Positions 1-7,899 of a DNA stretch of 33,056 bases are shown here, piece by piece. Location: assembly GCA_002898795.1 (NCBI GenBank), contig BEIG01000029.1:1-33056 (forward strand), written 5' to 3'. Within the stretch, counting starts at the first letter, position 1. Each line of letters opens with the position of its first letter. The notes below the pieces were generated by a model that worked only from the letters and a program-made list of their open reading frames with translations, did not search any database and was not told where the DNA came from. A program made the position numbers and the translations under genes. Source of the DNA: a bacterium HR30 (GTDB taxonomy: Bacteria > Desulfobacterota > Binatia > HRBIN30).

Positions 1-70
1 TAGCTCCGGCCCCAGCCAAGCACCAGGAGCGAAGTAAACCACTGGTAACGTTCGCTTTGCGCTCGGCCAT
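1..70 (-). CDS. Possible start of a gene running off the left edge
   Basis: An ATG at 70 (minus strand) opens a frame that stays free of stops to the window edge, giving 23 codons beginning MAERKANVTS. It lies 31 bases downstream of the GH31 stop on the same strand, so it could be the next gene of that transcript. Upstream there is only a weak purine stretch (GAAAAG) next to the ATG, and 23 codons are too few to recognise a family or to exclude chance. Confidence 0.3.
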   Translation of the reverse strand, partial: MAERKANVTSGLLRSWCLAGAGA

Positions 71-101
71 CTTTTCACGCCTTCGGAAAGAACCCCGAGG
101 C

Positions 102-2660
102 TTACCTTGCCACGTATCTTTCGGTCGCTTCGGAAGGGCTGCGCAGGGTGACCGTGGCCTCGCGTGAAGCAGGGGAAAGGCGGACCAGGATGTGATCGCC
201 TTGGTGCTGCCAGCCTTCGTCTACCAGCTCCAAAGTTCCCACCGGAGCTTCCTCAGGGAAAAGTTTACCGCCAATACGCACGCTTTCGATTTTTACTGAC
301 CCGAGCCCCACGCACTCGAACAACGCACCAAATTGGAAATCCGCCCCTGGTTCGTAGCGCAGCTGCATGACGGCACCCGATCCCTGCCGGGAATCGAGAG
401 ACTGGGTTAGTCGCGTTCCATCGAACACCCGAAAGACGGTTTGAGGTCCTGGGAACACACGCACGTGCAAGACCCCAGGGGTGGTAGCAAAGGAGTCGAC
501 CAAATCCGGCTCTTCAGTGGGTACGAGAGTATCGATGGTCGGGCGCAACATCGGAACGAGGCCTCCGCGGCGCAGAAAAAAAGGCATGTCCTGCAGGGGC
601 GCTGGAACTAGGCGGTACCCTGGCCCTACATATTGCCGACCCGACCACCACTCGATCCATTCTCCACCGGGGAACAGCACGGTGCGCTCTCGTTCGCCTC
701 GATTCACCACGGGGGCCACCAGGAGGTAGTCGCCCAACATATACTGATCCCACGGATGCGCCCCTAGCGCAGGATTCACCAATCCAAGGGGGCGTTGAAT
801 TGCCCGCCCATCCTCGCGCAGGCGGTGCAAGTACGTCCACACGTACGGAAACAGCCGCAAGTGCAGGCGCGTGTATTTGCGATACCACTGAAGCATCTCC
901 CCATCGAATCCATTCTCCGGGGTGGGTTCCCACGCCACGTCGTTGGTACTCGTGCCAATCTGCATGGCCGGACTTAACGCCGTGTGTTGGAACCAGCGCG
1001 TAAACAGTTCTTTATCAGGTGGCGAGTGACGATAACCGCCGGTGTCCGACGCAAACAACGGAAAACCAGACACGCCGAGCGAAGAGCCGGCAACGACCGC
1101 CGCGGGCAAGCCGCCAACGGCAACGTACGTTCTTCCCTTCTCCGACACTCGCTCTCGGTGACGCGCAAAACTCGCGTCCAAGTCGCCAGGCCAAATTACC
1201 GGCCCGAAAGCCTGACCTCCAAACGTCGAGTGCCGCACGAGCAGCAGGCCCCCTTCGGGGGGTAATACGTCTGCGTATGTCTTGTGGTAAAAGAGTTGGT
1301 ACCGTGCATGCATCGTGCGCTCGTCGCTGCCGTCGGCAAAAAGCCAACGATTGCGCTGAGAGCTAAGGCCGACAACGACATCTTCTCCGTAATCCAGCTT
1401 GAAGCCAGCAACTCCCAAGTCGAGGTACGGCCGCAGCAACTCCTGCCACCACGTTCGCGCCGTGGTTTGAGTAAAGTCCAATGGCCTGCCCCAAGGATTG
1501 AGCAGGATCCCCGTACGCAGTGGAAAGAAGCCGCGGGCTTGGGCCTCCTCCCTTAGTTTACGCGTGGCCTCAGCCCGAGCATCCAAGTACGGCGTGTGCC
1601 AGAGAGCTACACGGTATCCTAAACGCCGTGCTTGCTCGAACATTCGCGGCGGGTCAGGAAACCGCGTTGGGTCGAAGTCAAAGGAATTGACGGCAGAGGC
1701 ATACGGCCGATCGATCCAGACGCCCGTAGCCGCAAGGTCGAGTTCCCTCATCCTCGTCAGATCGTGCTCGAACTGAATTTGGTCTCGGTTCTCGTCACGC
1801 CAGATTAATGGGCCGTAAACCCATTGCGGCGGCAATCGCGGATAACCCGTGACGTTGTAGTAATGCCGAGTGACATCCAACCCACTGGGGGCGGCGAACA
1901 AGTAGAGTTCTAACCCGAGGCTACTTGCCTCACCGGTGCCCACTATAACATCGACGAGTTCTGGATTGCTTCGCTCGACGTCGAAAATTCCTGGGTAATA
2001 CGAAGCAATAAACACGCCCCAACCATTGGCACCGATCAGCAGCGGCACAGGAACATGGGCTTCGTTGTAGAAGCTCTCCAACTCGGGGTCGACCTCGATT
2101 TGCATGGCTCGAAGTTTCCCGCGGTGGTTCACGTCATCGAAGTATTCACCCAGGCCGTAAAAACCCTCTTCCTCTGGCGCGGCAAACTGGAAGCGAAAAT
2201 AGGCAACCGGCCAGCTACCACCCGGACTCCACACAACCCGGAAGGATCCGTGGTCGATCTCCGTAATCGAGAGCCGAGCCTCCAAACCCTCTTCGTAGGA
2301 AAGGGCAAGCTCCCAGCCTGTCCTACTTTGCGAAACCACGCGGACGCTCACAGGGTGTAACCAGCGCAACCCCGATGGAGCGACGTAAACACCATTAGGA
2401 ACGAAAAGCGGGTAGGGATCGTAGTTAAACCCAGGATCCACCGCCTCGACAACACCCAGTTGCCAAGCTGATGGAGGAACCGCCACCAACACGCGTGCGC
2501 CACGCTGCAATGTAAGGTACCCGGTCGAACTCTCGAACACGAGCCGGTAATCGGAACCAAGGCCGGCCTCCTGAGCCCCTCCGACCTGTTCCCCGTCGTC
2601 GCCACATGCACACAGCAGCGCAAAGACGACCAGCACCGGCCAAAACCGCACCGATGGCAT
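102..2660 (-). CDS. GH31 family glycosidase, predicted lipoprotein (alpha-glucosidase/alpha-xylosidase type)
   Basis: An 852-residue glycoside hydrolase of family 31, expected to remove alpha-linked glucose, xylose or related units by a retaining mechanism. The nucleophile motif GFKLDYGED (Asp ~423) resembles the KTDFGE motif of E. coli YicI. The acid/base Asp (~493) sits in IWPGDLD, 70 residues later; the distance in YicI is 66. A beta-sandwich precedes the barrel (GLGEYF near 170), and the typical SDTGGY motif follows the acid/base. I chose the ATG at 2660 because it begins a short hydrophobic leader ending in ALLCAC, a plausible lipobox, which suggests a lipid-anchored periplasmic or surface enzyme. 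The frame stays open upstream to 2798, so a longer start is possible. No transporter lies next to it. Substrate cannot be told from sequence; the family call is firm. Confidence 0.88.
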   Translation of the reverse strand: MPSVRFWPVLVVFALLCACGDDGEQVGGAQEAGLGSDYRLVFESSTGYLTLQRGARVLVAVPPSAWQLGVVEAVDPGFNYDPYPLFVPNGVYVAPSGLRWLHPVSVRVVSQSRTGWELALSYEEGLEARLSITEIDHGSFRVVWSPGGSWPVAYFRFQFAAPEEEGFYGLGEYFDDVNHRGKLRAMQIEVDPELESFYNEAHVPVPLLIGANGWGVFIASYYPGIFDVERSNPELVDVIVGTGEASSLGLELYLFAAPSGLDVTRHYYNVTGYPRLPPQWVYGPLIWRDENRDQIQFEHDLTRMRELDLAATGVWIDRPYASAVNSFDFDPTRFPDPPRMFEQARRLGYRVALWHTPYLDARAEATRKLREEAQARGFFPLRTGILLNPWGRPLDFTQTTARTWWQELLRPYLDLGVAGFKLDYGEDVVVGLSSQRNRWLFADGSDERTMHARYQLFYHKTYADVLPPEGGLLLVRHSTFGGQAFGPVIWPGDLDASFARHRERVSEKGRTYVAVGGLPAAVVAGSSLGVSGFPLFASDTGGYRHSPPDKELFTRWFQHTALSPAMQIGTSTNDVAWEPTPENGFDGEMLQWYRKYTRLHLRLFPYVWTYLHRLREDGRAIQRPLGLVNPALGAHPWDQYMLGDYLLVAPVVNRGERERTVLFPGGEWIEWWSGRQYVGPGYRLVPAPLQDMPFFLRRGGLVPMLRPTIDTLVPTEEPDLVDSFATTPGVLHVRVFPGPQTVFRVFDGTRLTQSLDSRQGSGAVMQLRYEPGADFQFGALFECVGLGSVKIESVRIGGKLFPEEAPVGTLELVDEGWQHQGDHILVRLSPASREATVTLRSPSEATERYVAR

Positions 2661-2916
2661 CCGCCATGCCCATAGTGAGAAAGCTTCCGCACCCCGTCGA
2701 CCCGCCCCTCTCCTCTGAAAGCAGGACCACAACATGGCCCCCATTTGTCTTGTTACGGGAGAGCGGTCAACGAGGGTCCGCACCCTGGTGGTAGCCAAAC
2801 GTCACAGCCTAGTGTACCGCAGTCCTCGTCCCCAAGCTTGCATTGCCATCCCAACTTCGCTTTCCGGGCTACGTTCAACCTGTGGGACGAAAGCGCCAAG
2901 GGGAGAGTTAGTAACA

Positions 2917-3471
2917 ATGACCAAGCTAGATCCGCATCAATGCATTTTGTTCAGCGGCGGACTCAAAGGAAGCGAAGCCTGCTTCGGAGCTACCGCCGAG
3001 CGCTACGGGATCGAAGAAGTGACCTTTACGTTCGAAGGGCACCAAGTCGAGCGCCAACGAGGTTTGCGCGTTCTCACACACGAGGAGTTGCAAAAGGGCG
3101 ACGTAAGCCTGGCTTACGTCTCGAAGCTCATGCACCGCCGATACCCGGAAACCGATTACTTCAAGAAAGTTTTGCAAACGATTTGGTACCAGGTAAACAG
3201 CGCACAACAAGTGTTCGTCGTTGGCACGATCCTCCCGGACGGCACGGTTAAAGGAGGCACGGGATGGGGCGCTGAATTCGCAAAGTTGTGCAACAAGCCC
3301 CTCTTCGTGTTCGATCAAGCTCGCAATCACTGGTTTCAGTGGAGCAACGAACTCTGGGTGGAAGCGCTCCCTCAAATTTCTCATCACCACTTTTGTGGCA
3401 CCGGCACCCGCTACCTCGAGCCAAACGGACGGCAAGCGATCGAGGAGCTGTTTGCGCGATCTTTTGCCTGA
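2917..3471 (+). CDS. SLOG-like (Rossmann-type nucleotide-binding) protein
   Basis: A 184-residue cytoplasmic protein with no signal peptide. Near the N-terminus, LFSGGLKGSEACFGATAERYG follows the SGGxxGxDxxxxxxA pattern of the SLOG/YspA/DprA nucleotide-binding superfamily. A second conserved stretch (VVGTILPDGTVKGGTGWG, then KPLFVFD) resembles the Gly-rich second loop and following strand of those folds. SLOG domains bind nucleotides or nucleotide-derived ligands, but the specific role here is unknown. The start at 2917 has GGGGAG about ten bases upstream; the frame is open further upstream without a ribosome site. The gene is divergent from the GH31 gene and convergent with the RRM gene, so it is probably a single-gene unit. 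Family placement is by motif only and is moderately sure. Confidence 0.65.
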   Translation: MTKLDPHQCILFSGGLKGSEACFGATAERYGIEEVTFTFEGHQVERQRGLRVLTHEELQKGDVSLAYVSKLMHRRYPETDYFKKVLQTIWYQVNSAQQVFVVGTILPDGTVKGGTGWGAEFAKLCNKPLFVFDQARNHWFQWSNELWVEALPQISHHHFCGTGTRYLEPNGRQAIEELFARSFA

Positions 3472-3614
3472 GCAGCGGGCTTACGGACCAAAGTGCCACC
3501 GCGCCCTGGAGACCAAGGTCAACCCCCGAACAAATGGCGGTCCACAGCCGAGCCAATCAATCAACAAGGCCGCGCCTAGCCCTGGAGGTATCGAAGCTAC
3601 GAGCTTCGGCTGGT

Positions 3615-3643
3615 AGTTGTCCGTTCTGTCAGTTGTCCGTTCT
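3615..3643. repeat. Two direct copies of a 13-bp sequence in a convergent intergenic gap
   Basis: AGTTGTCCGTTCT occurs at 3615-3627 and again at 3631-3643, separated by three bases (period 16). It lies between the stops of the SLOG-like and RRM genes, so it is unlikely to be coding. It could be a small tandem duplication or a paired protein-binding site. Confidence 0.6.
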
Positions 3644-3668
3644 CTAAAGGTGTGAGCGGGTTTCCGCT

Positions 3669-3977
3669 TCAAAAACGACGGCCACCGCTGCGGCCACCCC
3701 GACCACCTTGGCGGCCGGACCCTCCCTTAGATTGCTCGCGGGCCTCGCTCACCGTGATGTTGCGACCCATGAACGACGAGCCGTTGAGTTGTTCGATCGC
3801 CTGCGCCGCTTCGGCAGTCGAGGCCATCTCCACGAAACCGAAGCCTCGCGAACGTCCGGTGTAGCGATCGGTGACGATCGCAGCGGATTCGCACTGCCCC
3901 GCACGGGAAAATAAGGCAAGCAAATCCGCGTCGGTGGCGTCGAACGGCAAATTGCCCACATAGAGTTTCCGACCCAT
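3669..3977 (-). CDS. RRM-domain RNA-binding protein (glycine-rich, cold-inducible type)
   Basis: A 102-residue single RNA recognition motif protein. RNP2 is KLYVGNLPF (residues 4-12) and RNP1 is RGFGFVEM (~44-51). The aromatic residues that stack on RNA in this family are present. A short Gly/Arg-rich tail (GRQGGRGGRSGG) ends the protein. Bacterial proteins of this type are often cold- or stress-induced RNA chaperones; that role is family knowledge and is not shown here. The start at 3977 is supported by a strong AAGGAGG six bases upstream. About 240 bases separate it from the Lnt stop upstream on the same strand. That leader may hold its own promoter, though I see no clear riboswitch or cold-shock element. 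Right after the stop is a short AGCGG/CCGCT hairpin without a T-tract. Confidence 0.92.
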   Translation of the reverse strand: MGRKLYVGNLPFDATDADLLALFSRAGQCESAAIVTDRYTGRSRGFGFVEMASTAEAAQAIEQLNGSSFMGRNITVSEAREQSKGGSGRQGGRGGRSGGRRF

Positions 3978-4216
3978 GTCATCCTCCTTCTTTATCGCTG
4001 CGGCAAGTCCACAGTTCCTTCGTTCCGGGTCGGACGGCTTACAGCAATCACGCCACAGCGGCGCCGTTATCGCCAAGCGCGGCGAAGCAACAACACGGCT
4101 AGTTGGGGGATTGCGTCGGACCCATGCCTCCCGGGCATTCTTTCTTGTCTCACCCCCCTTACCAGGGATTTCCATCCTGCACAACCCGCTCGAACGGGTC
4201 CGATGCCTTCCGGGCA

Positions 4217-5854
4217 CTAACGCCGTGAACTTTCCGGGGGCTTGCTTCTACTTCGTAACTGGCGCTGGATCCACCACGCGATGCCCAAGAATACAACTCC
4301 CACCACCGAACCCCACACCACCCAATCTCCCCATCGCACCACCAAGGTAGGTTCTGCGGAGCCAAACTCGACCCGAGCAACACCCACGCCTTCCCTGCCT
4401 GGGGGGACCAAAACGTTCACGCGGCCGGAAGGCTCAACCACTGCAGAAATGCCGGTGGGAGTGATCCGCACCTGCGGCTTGCGCGTCTCGATGCTTCTAA
4501 ACGCGCTCGCCACAAGCGCCCAGCGCTTTCCCGCCTCTCCCTCGAACCAAGAATCGTTCGATAAAGAAAGAAGGACGTCTGCCCCTCTGTCGGCCGCCGT
4601 CCTTGCCGGCTTTGGAAGCACGGCATCGTAACAAATGAGCGCAGCTACGCGGAATCTAGTTCCGTCGCGTCCTGGGATCTCCATCACTTCTAGTTTGGTT
4701 CCCGGACTCCACGTACCCAACCACGGAAAGCGCCTGCGCAACTGCGGGCTATCGAGCCACTCAGGCACGTATTCGGTAAAGGGAAAGGGGTGCAATTTGC
4801 GTTGGACCTTAACCCGCAGGCCCGTCTCCACTTCTGGAAGCAAAACAAAAGCGGCATTGTACTCGCGGCGATCGTCACGATCATAGGCGCCGAAAATCAG
4901 CGGCCGTTCGTGCACCTGGACAAACGCAGCGATCTCTCGGTCGAACAACGCGCCCTCGGGGCTCTTCGGTTTCGCAAAGGTGGTCGGGTACACGGTCTCG
5001 GGCCAAGCCCAGAGATCGATCTCCGCCGGTAGCGTTCGGGTCAAATGGAAGTATCGATCCAGAAGGTACCTTACCGCCCCAAAGGTTCCCAATTGCTCCC
5101 GGAGCCGATCGTAGTGCGAAATATTCCCCTGGACCGCGCCGATACGAACGGCCCGTGGAGGATCGGCCTTAAGCCCCGCCCCCGCGAGCCCCTCGAGACG
5201 CCAGTCACCGTAGAGCCATAAACTTACCGCCGTGGCTCCAGCGAGAGCGAAAGACCCAACTGCTTTCGGATATCTGCGCGCGCAAACGAGATCTTCTAGA
5301 CCGCACGCAATGCAAGCGTTGGCAAACACCAAAGCAAAGGTGAGAAGATACACCCCGCCAACATCCGCAGCTTGCACCCACTGGAGCACAGGCCACAAAC
5401 CGAGTCCGAGTGTATCAGCCAGGATTTTCGTCGGTGCCGTGCCTTCGCAAGCCACATAGGCCGCAGCACCAACTAAGGCCAAGGTCGGCGGGGCCATATT
5501 CGTCGTAAAGGATGGATCACGGCGCAGTCCGTACCACACCAAGGCCAACACGAGGAACTGCGGCTCCAAGAATGCACTCGCCGCAATCAAAACGATCGTG
5601 GCCAGCAAGATCGATGAACCCGTGTACGCACTGACCGCCACAGCAAACCAGGGGAAAACCAGCGCGACAAATGCGGCAGCACCACCGCCTGCAAATAAGA
5701 AGAGCTCTTTGATCGTTCGGCATCGGCTCCACACGATGAGCCACGGAACAAGCGCGAACCAGCCAGCATAGACGTACGGCCACTCACCGAGCCCGAACAG
5801 GGCAAGGAGGAGAACGCCGGCAATGGTGCCAATCACGTTCCAGGCCAGTGCCAT
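4217..5854 (-). CDS. lnt: Apolipoprotein N-acyltransferase
   Basis: A 545-residue inner-membrane enzyme that adds the third acyl chain to the N-terminal Cys of lipoproteins, the last step of lipoprotein maturation in Gram-negative bacteria. Several hydrophobic segments fill residues ~5-215. A periplasmic nitrilase-fold domain follows (~235-500), then a final membrane helix (~505-530) and a basic tail. The catalytic triad is visible: Glu286 in WAWPETVYP, Lys353 in QRKLHPFPFTEYVPE and Cys408 in ALICYDAVLP. The usual CYE after the nucleophile is CYD here, a mild variation. The gene lies 58 bases downstream of a Pro-rich membrane-anchored protein. Its substrates would include the several lipoproteins in this same window (GH31, AMIN-like, phosphoesterase, CX4CH protein). 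Confidence 0.95.
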   Translation of the reverse strand: MALAWNVIGTIAGVLLLALFGLGEWPYVYAGWFALVPWLIVWSRCRTIKELFLFAGGGAAAFVALVFPWFAVAVSAYTGSSILLATIVLIAASAFLEPQFLVLALVWYGLRRDPSFTTNMAPPTLALVGAAAYVACEGTAPTKILADTLGLGLWPVLQWVQAADVGGVYLLTFALVFANACIACGLEDLVCARRYPKAVGSFALAGATAVSLWLYGDWRLEGLAGAGLKADPPRAVRIGAVQGNISHYDRLREQLGTFGAVRYLLDRYFHLTRTLPAEIDLWAWPETVYPTTFAKPKSPEGALFDREIAAFVQVHERPLIFGAYDRDDRREYNAAFVLLPEVETGLRVKVQRKLHPFPFTEYVPEWLDSPQLRRRFPWLGTWSPGTKLEVMEIPGRDGTRFRVAALICYDAVLPKPARTAADRGADVLLSLSNDSWFEGEAGKRWALVASAFRSIETRKPQVRITPTGISAVVEPSGRVNVLVPPGREGVGVARVEFGSAEPTLVVRWGDWVVWGSVVGVVFLGIAWWIQRQLRSRSKPPESSRR

Positions 5855-5912
5855 GCTCCTCGCGGCTCCAGTTCCTCACCCGTTCGGGCCGGTTTGGCTG
5901 CGGGGCAGACAG

Positions 5913-6647
5913 TCACTCCTCAGGGGGTGCGGAAACCGCATCGCTCGGGGGTGGCTCGAAGAAGGGGACGTTCTGTTCCGGGACTTGCAAAATCTCTTTC
6001 GGAAAACCCGGAGGCGCTAACTCTGGGGGCACAACTAGGTCCGGAGGCAACGGAATCCGGTTCCCCTCCTCGTCATAAAGCTCCGCATCCGGGTGAAACA
6101 TCAGAATTGGGGGCAACGGCTTTCCATCGTCCGTCACCTGGTAGTGGCGAACGTAGCCCGGAGGCAAGTCGAAATCGTCGGGCACGATCAAGCCACTCTT
6201 AGGCGGATTGGTCCCAGGCGGAGGAAAAAGGGCGATTCCACTGACACCTTCCTCCGTTGTATCGGTGTCCACATCTTGACCTGCCTCCTCCGGCTTTTGC
6301 TGGACAACCGGCGTGTGCTCTGCGCTTGTTTGCCCTGTGCCAGGCTCCGGCTTCACATCCGCAACTGGCCCCTCCCCGCTCCCTCCGAGCCTCACCCGCA
6401 ACCGACGCCCAGAGGCTTGCGGAGCTTCTGGGCCAGATATGCCGCCGGCGGAGGCACCGATGCCCCGATTCGCGTTTTCCACTGGTTCGAACCCCCGCGG
6501 AACGTCCAAACCGCCCAAAGGAGAGAAACGCCACCACCCAACGCTGATTGCCACTATCGCGACGATTCCCCCTGCGAGCGCTCCTCGCCGCCAGGACCAC
6601 GGCCTCCTTTTACGCAGTACGCGCACACCGTCAGCTCTGCGCTCCAT
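5913..6647 (-). CDS. Proline-rich single-pass membrane protein of unknown function
   Basis: I do not recognise a family. The 244-residue protein starts with a basic segment (RKRRPWSWRR) followed by one membrane helix (GIVAIVAISVGWW, ~23-38). A long periplasmic part follows that is rich in Pro, Gly and Glu and looks largely disordered. Near the C-terminus is a more ordered acidic/Pro-rich block with LPPGYVRHYQVTDDGKPLPP and a later repeat-like use of PLPPDLVVPPELAPPG. This could be a stalk or partner-binding region. A GTG at 6659 is an alternative start, closer to a GGAGG; the ATG at 6647 is given. It sits between the dehydrogenase pair (stop at 6739) and lnt, all on the minus strand, so co-transcription is likely. 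Confidence 0.7.
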   Translation of the reverse strand: MERRADGVRVLRKRRPWSWRRGALAGGIVAIVAISVGWWRFSPLGGLDVPRGFEPVENANRGIGASAGGISGPEAPQASGRRLRVRLGGSGEGPVADVKPEPGTGQTSAEHTPVVQQKPEEAGQDVDTDTTEEGVSGIALFPPPGTNPPKSGLIVPDDFDLPPGYVRHYQVTDDGKPLPPILMFHPDAELYDEEGNRIPLPPDLVVPPELAPPGFPKEILQVPEQNVPFFEPPPSDAVSAPPEE

Positions 6648-6738
6648 CAAGGTAGACACGGCACCTCCGATCCTAGAGCCGCTGGACGGCAGCCAGCAAG
6701 CCGTGCTGCGGTGCGGTCCTTGGTAGCCGTCACCCCCC

Positions 6739-7872
6739 TCACCACCGGCACTCTTGCGCAACACGCTCCCGGTGCCATTCCGGACTCCCGAACGCATATC
6801 GATTCCACTGGGCACGCTTGAACCAAATGTGCAGATCGCGTTCCCAAGTGAAACCGATCCCGCCGAACACCCGCAACGCGTTTTCCGCGACGTTGCTGAA
6901 CACCTCTGACAAGTGCCCTTTCGCCAACGACGCCGCGTACGCAGCTTGCCGCGGCAAAGCATCCATTGCATGGGCGGCGTACCACACGAGCGAACGGGCC
7001 GGCTCTATTTGTGCAACCATGTCCGCACAGCGGTGCTTCACGGCCTGAAACGACCCAATTGGCCGGCCAAATTGGCGACGAACTTTCGCATACTCCACAG
7101 CCATCTCCAATAACCGCTCCGCACCACCGAGGCAGTCAGCGGCCAACAACACCGCGGCCGCATTTTGCACACGGGCAAGCAGCTTCTCGGCTTGGCCACC
7201 TGTGGCCAACAATGAGCGCCGCGGTACCGTCACATCGTTCAACACGACTTCGCACGGCCGGCGTGTTCGATCCACGTCATTCATCGGCCGCACGGCCACA
7301 CCAGCCTGCTCTCTCGGCACCAACACAATGGCCGTCGACTGCGCACGCCCCGCTGGGAGCCTGCAAACCACAAGGAACGCGTCGGCGACGTGGGCATCCA
7401 AGACAAACCGTTTCGTTCCATTGAGGCGGAGGCCAAATCGTCCGACAGAACCGCGCGCCTTGAGGGGGAATGGCCAAGCAGCCGTGTCCTCCTCGAACCA
7501 CGCCAGTGTCACCACCGCTTGCCCTTTCGCCAACAGGGGCAGCCACTGCCGCCGAACACTGGCCACACCAATTTGGCGTAAAGCGAGAATGGACAGTGTG
7601 TTCGCCAAGTAGGGGCCGGGCACTGCGGCGCGGCCTAGTTCCTCCGCTAAAACCGCAGCGTCCAAACACGTTCCCCCCGCGCCGCCAAACTCAACCGGAG
7701 CCAGCAAGCCCAACCAGCCAAGCTGCGCCATTTGCTCATAAAGCTTTCGCGGGTAGCCGTCGTGGTCGGCATCAAATACCGCATGGGCGGCCGCCGGCGG
7801 CCATTCAGCGGCAAGAAAATCGCGCGCCGTGCGTTGCAACAACTCCTGATCCGCAGACAACCCAAAGTTCAC
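6739..7872 (-). CDS. Acyl-CoA dehydrogenase, putative non-catalytic partner subunit
   Basis: A 377-residue member of the acyl-CoA dehydrogenase superfamily. FAD-binding features are present (RRQFGRPIGSFQAVKHR, then LRVFGGIGFTWERD). It lacks the catalytic Glu at both known positions: the C-terminal YEGTS motif is replaced by FKRAQWNR, and the helix-G position aligned with the partner's HER carries no Glu. The usual TEP..GSD flavin loop is also altered (AWFEEDTAAW). This matches the beta-type subunits of actinobacterial alpha2beta2 enzymes (ChsE1/ChsE5, FadE28/FadE27) that work with a catalytic partner on sterol side chains. The start is GTG at 7872 with AGGGGGTGG just upstream. It follows its partner gene by 27 bases, so the two are almost surely translated together. 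Substrate is unknown; sterol or other bulky ring-containing acids are an inference. Confidence 0.9.
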   Translation of the reverse strand: MNFGLSADQELLQRTARDFLAAEWPPAAAHAVFDADHDGYPRKLYEQMAQLGWLGLLAPVEFGGAGGTCLDAAVLAEELGRAAVPGPYLANTLSILALRQIGVASVRRQWLPLLAKGQAVVTLAWFEEDTAAWPFPLKARGSVGRFGLRLNGTKRFVLDAHVADAFLVVCRLPAGRAQSTAIVLVPREQAGVAVRPMNDVDRTRRPCEVVLNDVTVPRRSLLATGGQAEKLLARVQNAAAVLLAADCLGGAERLLEMAVEYAKVRRQFGRPIGSFQAVKHRCADMVAQIEPARSLVWYAAHAMDALPRQAAYAASLAKGHLSEVFSNVAENALRVFGGIGFTWERDLHIWFKRAQWNRYAFGSPEWHRERVAQECRW

Positions 7873-7899
7873 GGTCCACCCCCTTCGGCCATCGAGCGT

